Shown here one piece after another: positions 63,786 to 64,000 of a stretch of DNA of 64,000 nucleotides; positions within the stretch are counted from its first letter, which is position 1, and each line of letters starts with the position of its first letter. The stretch covers positions 2,474,501 through 2,538,500 of the forward strand of contig NZ_JAUCEU010000007.1 of NCBI RefSeq assembly GCF_030348765.1. Reading direction: 5' to 3'. The position numbers and the translations under genes are program-made. The notes under the pieces were generated by a model that saw nothing but the letters and a program-made list of their open reading frames with translations, was not told the DNA's origin and did not search any database. This stretch comes from Neobacillus sp. CF12. Lineage in GTDB: Bacteria > Bacillota > Bacilli > Bacillales > Cytobacillaceae.

Positions 63786-63816
63786 AGAAAAAACTCCCGG
63801 AAAAAACCGGAAGCTT
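63786..63816 (-). terminator. Terminator after yheA
   Basis: CTTCCGG and CCGGGAG arms (with one G-U pair) around six T precede a T-run on the minus strand. Confidence 0.8.
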
Positions 63817-63828
63817 CTTGTTAGCGTA

Positions 63829-64000
63829 TTATATATTTCCGTAAAGTTCTTCTAGGGGTTTCATTATCACTTGGTTTAACTCGCCAATGATCATGCTCAT
63901 TCGCTGTTCTGCTTGCATAAGTCGGGCAATTTTTTCATTTTGTTGTACAAGTCCTACCGTTGCCTGCGCCTGCTGGACCTCTTGTTCTGATATTTCCTGG
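63829..64000 (-). CDS. yheA: YheA (YlbF/YmcA family), C-terminal part
   Basis: The last 56 residues are present and run off the window. They read EISEQEVQQAQATVGLVQ, EKIARLMQAEQRMSMIIGELNQ and MKPLEELYGNI, closely matching the end of B. subtilis YheA. The family (Com_YlbF) is helical; YlbF and YmcA partners act in competence and RNA processing, YheA's role is unknown. Confidence 0.88.
   Translation of the reverse strand, partial: QEISEQEVQQAQATVGLVQQNEKIARLMQAEQRMSMIIGELNQVIMKPLEELYGNI

Overview
The window is low-GC chromosomal DNA from an aerobic, endospore-forming member of the Bacillaceae, outside the B. subtilis species group and possibly near Neobacillus, Mesobacillus or Cytobacillus (the genus is inference). 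Evidence is the core gene set and its order: yitT-degV, yitL/yitK, asnO-like, yisL, gerPABCDEF, addAB, yhjD/yhjE/sip, comK-yhzC, yhfN, lcfB, lplJ-yhfI, hemEHY, ecsABC-yhaA, hit, trpP, hpr-yhaI, prsA, yhaL-yhaM-yhaN-yhaO, yhaPQ, yhzD, yhaR, hemZ, yhaX, yheA. This is close to the yit-yis-yhj-yhf-yha-yhe segment of B. subtilis. Starts were chosen by ribosome binding sites and many differ from the longest open frame. No rRNA, tRNA, insertion sequence, prophage or CRISPR array was seen.

Layout. Bases 1-8,160: YitT-like and DegV proteins, a 43-residue peptide, the S1-domain protein CvfB, YajQ, a stress-type short-chain dehydrogenase, a membrane-anchored alpha-amylase-fold protein that lacks all catalytic residues, an asparagine synthetase and a DUF2777-like protein. 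Bases 8,196-11,900: an accessory cluster with a tungsten-type aldehyde:ferredoxin oxidoreductase, a MoeB-type E1 enzyme, a MoaD-type sulfur carrier and a second 90-residue protein that also ends in Gly-Gly. Bases 12,000-13,600: yisL, then a shrunken CpaF-type ATPase gene behind a cyclic-di-GMP-I riboswitch with a readable terminator/antiterminator switch. Bases 13,600-15,520: the complete six-gene gerP spore-coat permeability operon behind a sigma-K-like promoter. Bases 15,560-28,120: addBA recombination nuclease, signal peptidase, an LCP cell-wall ligase, the competence regulator comK with its IDEAL-domain neighbour, and an M48 protease.

Bases 28,200-45,060: azlCD amino-acid exporter, crotonase and acyl-CoA ligase (with a FadR-type operator), an ATP-grasp enzyme, lipoate ligase, the late haem genes hemEHY, a large transporter, a PAP2 phosphatase, an M20 peptidase and ecsABC. 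Bases 45,060-51,350: a gene-free stretch of nearly 600 bases with repeated micro-ORFs ending in a terminator, then hit, trpP with a TRAP-type triplet array, hpr, two 29-residue YjcZ-type peptides, the foldase prsA and the exoribonuclease yhaM. Bases 51,385-64,000: the YhaN/YhaO Rad50/Mre11-like pair, the YhaPQ ABC exporter, a second crotonase and acyl-CoA ligase (the ligase behind a perfect CcpA cre box), hemZ, a tandem 52-base repeat array, a YhaX-type HAD protein with an altered nucleophile, and the end of yheA.

Themes. Several genes belong to the transition from growth to stationary phase and sporulation (comK, hpr, ecs, prsA, gerP, yjcZ, yhaL). Fatty-acid use is represented twice, under two different visible operators. 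Haem synthesis is present as hemE-hemH-hemY plus hemZ. The clearest departures from ordinary core gene content are the tungsten-enzyme cluster, the riboswitch-controlled CpaF remnant, the two apparent pseudoenzymes and the unexplained intergenic repeats.
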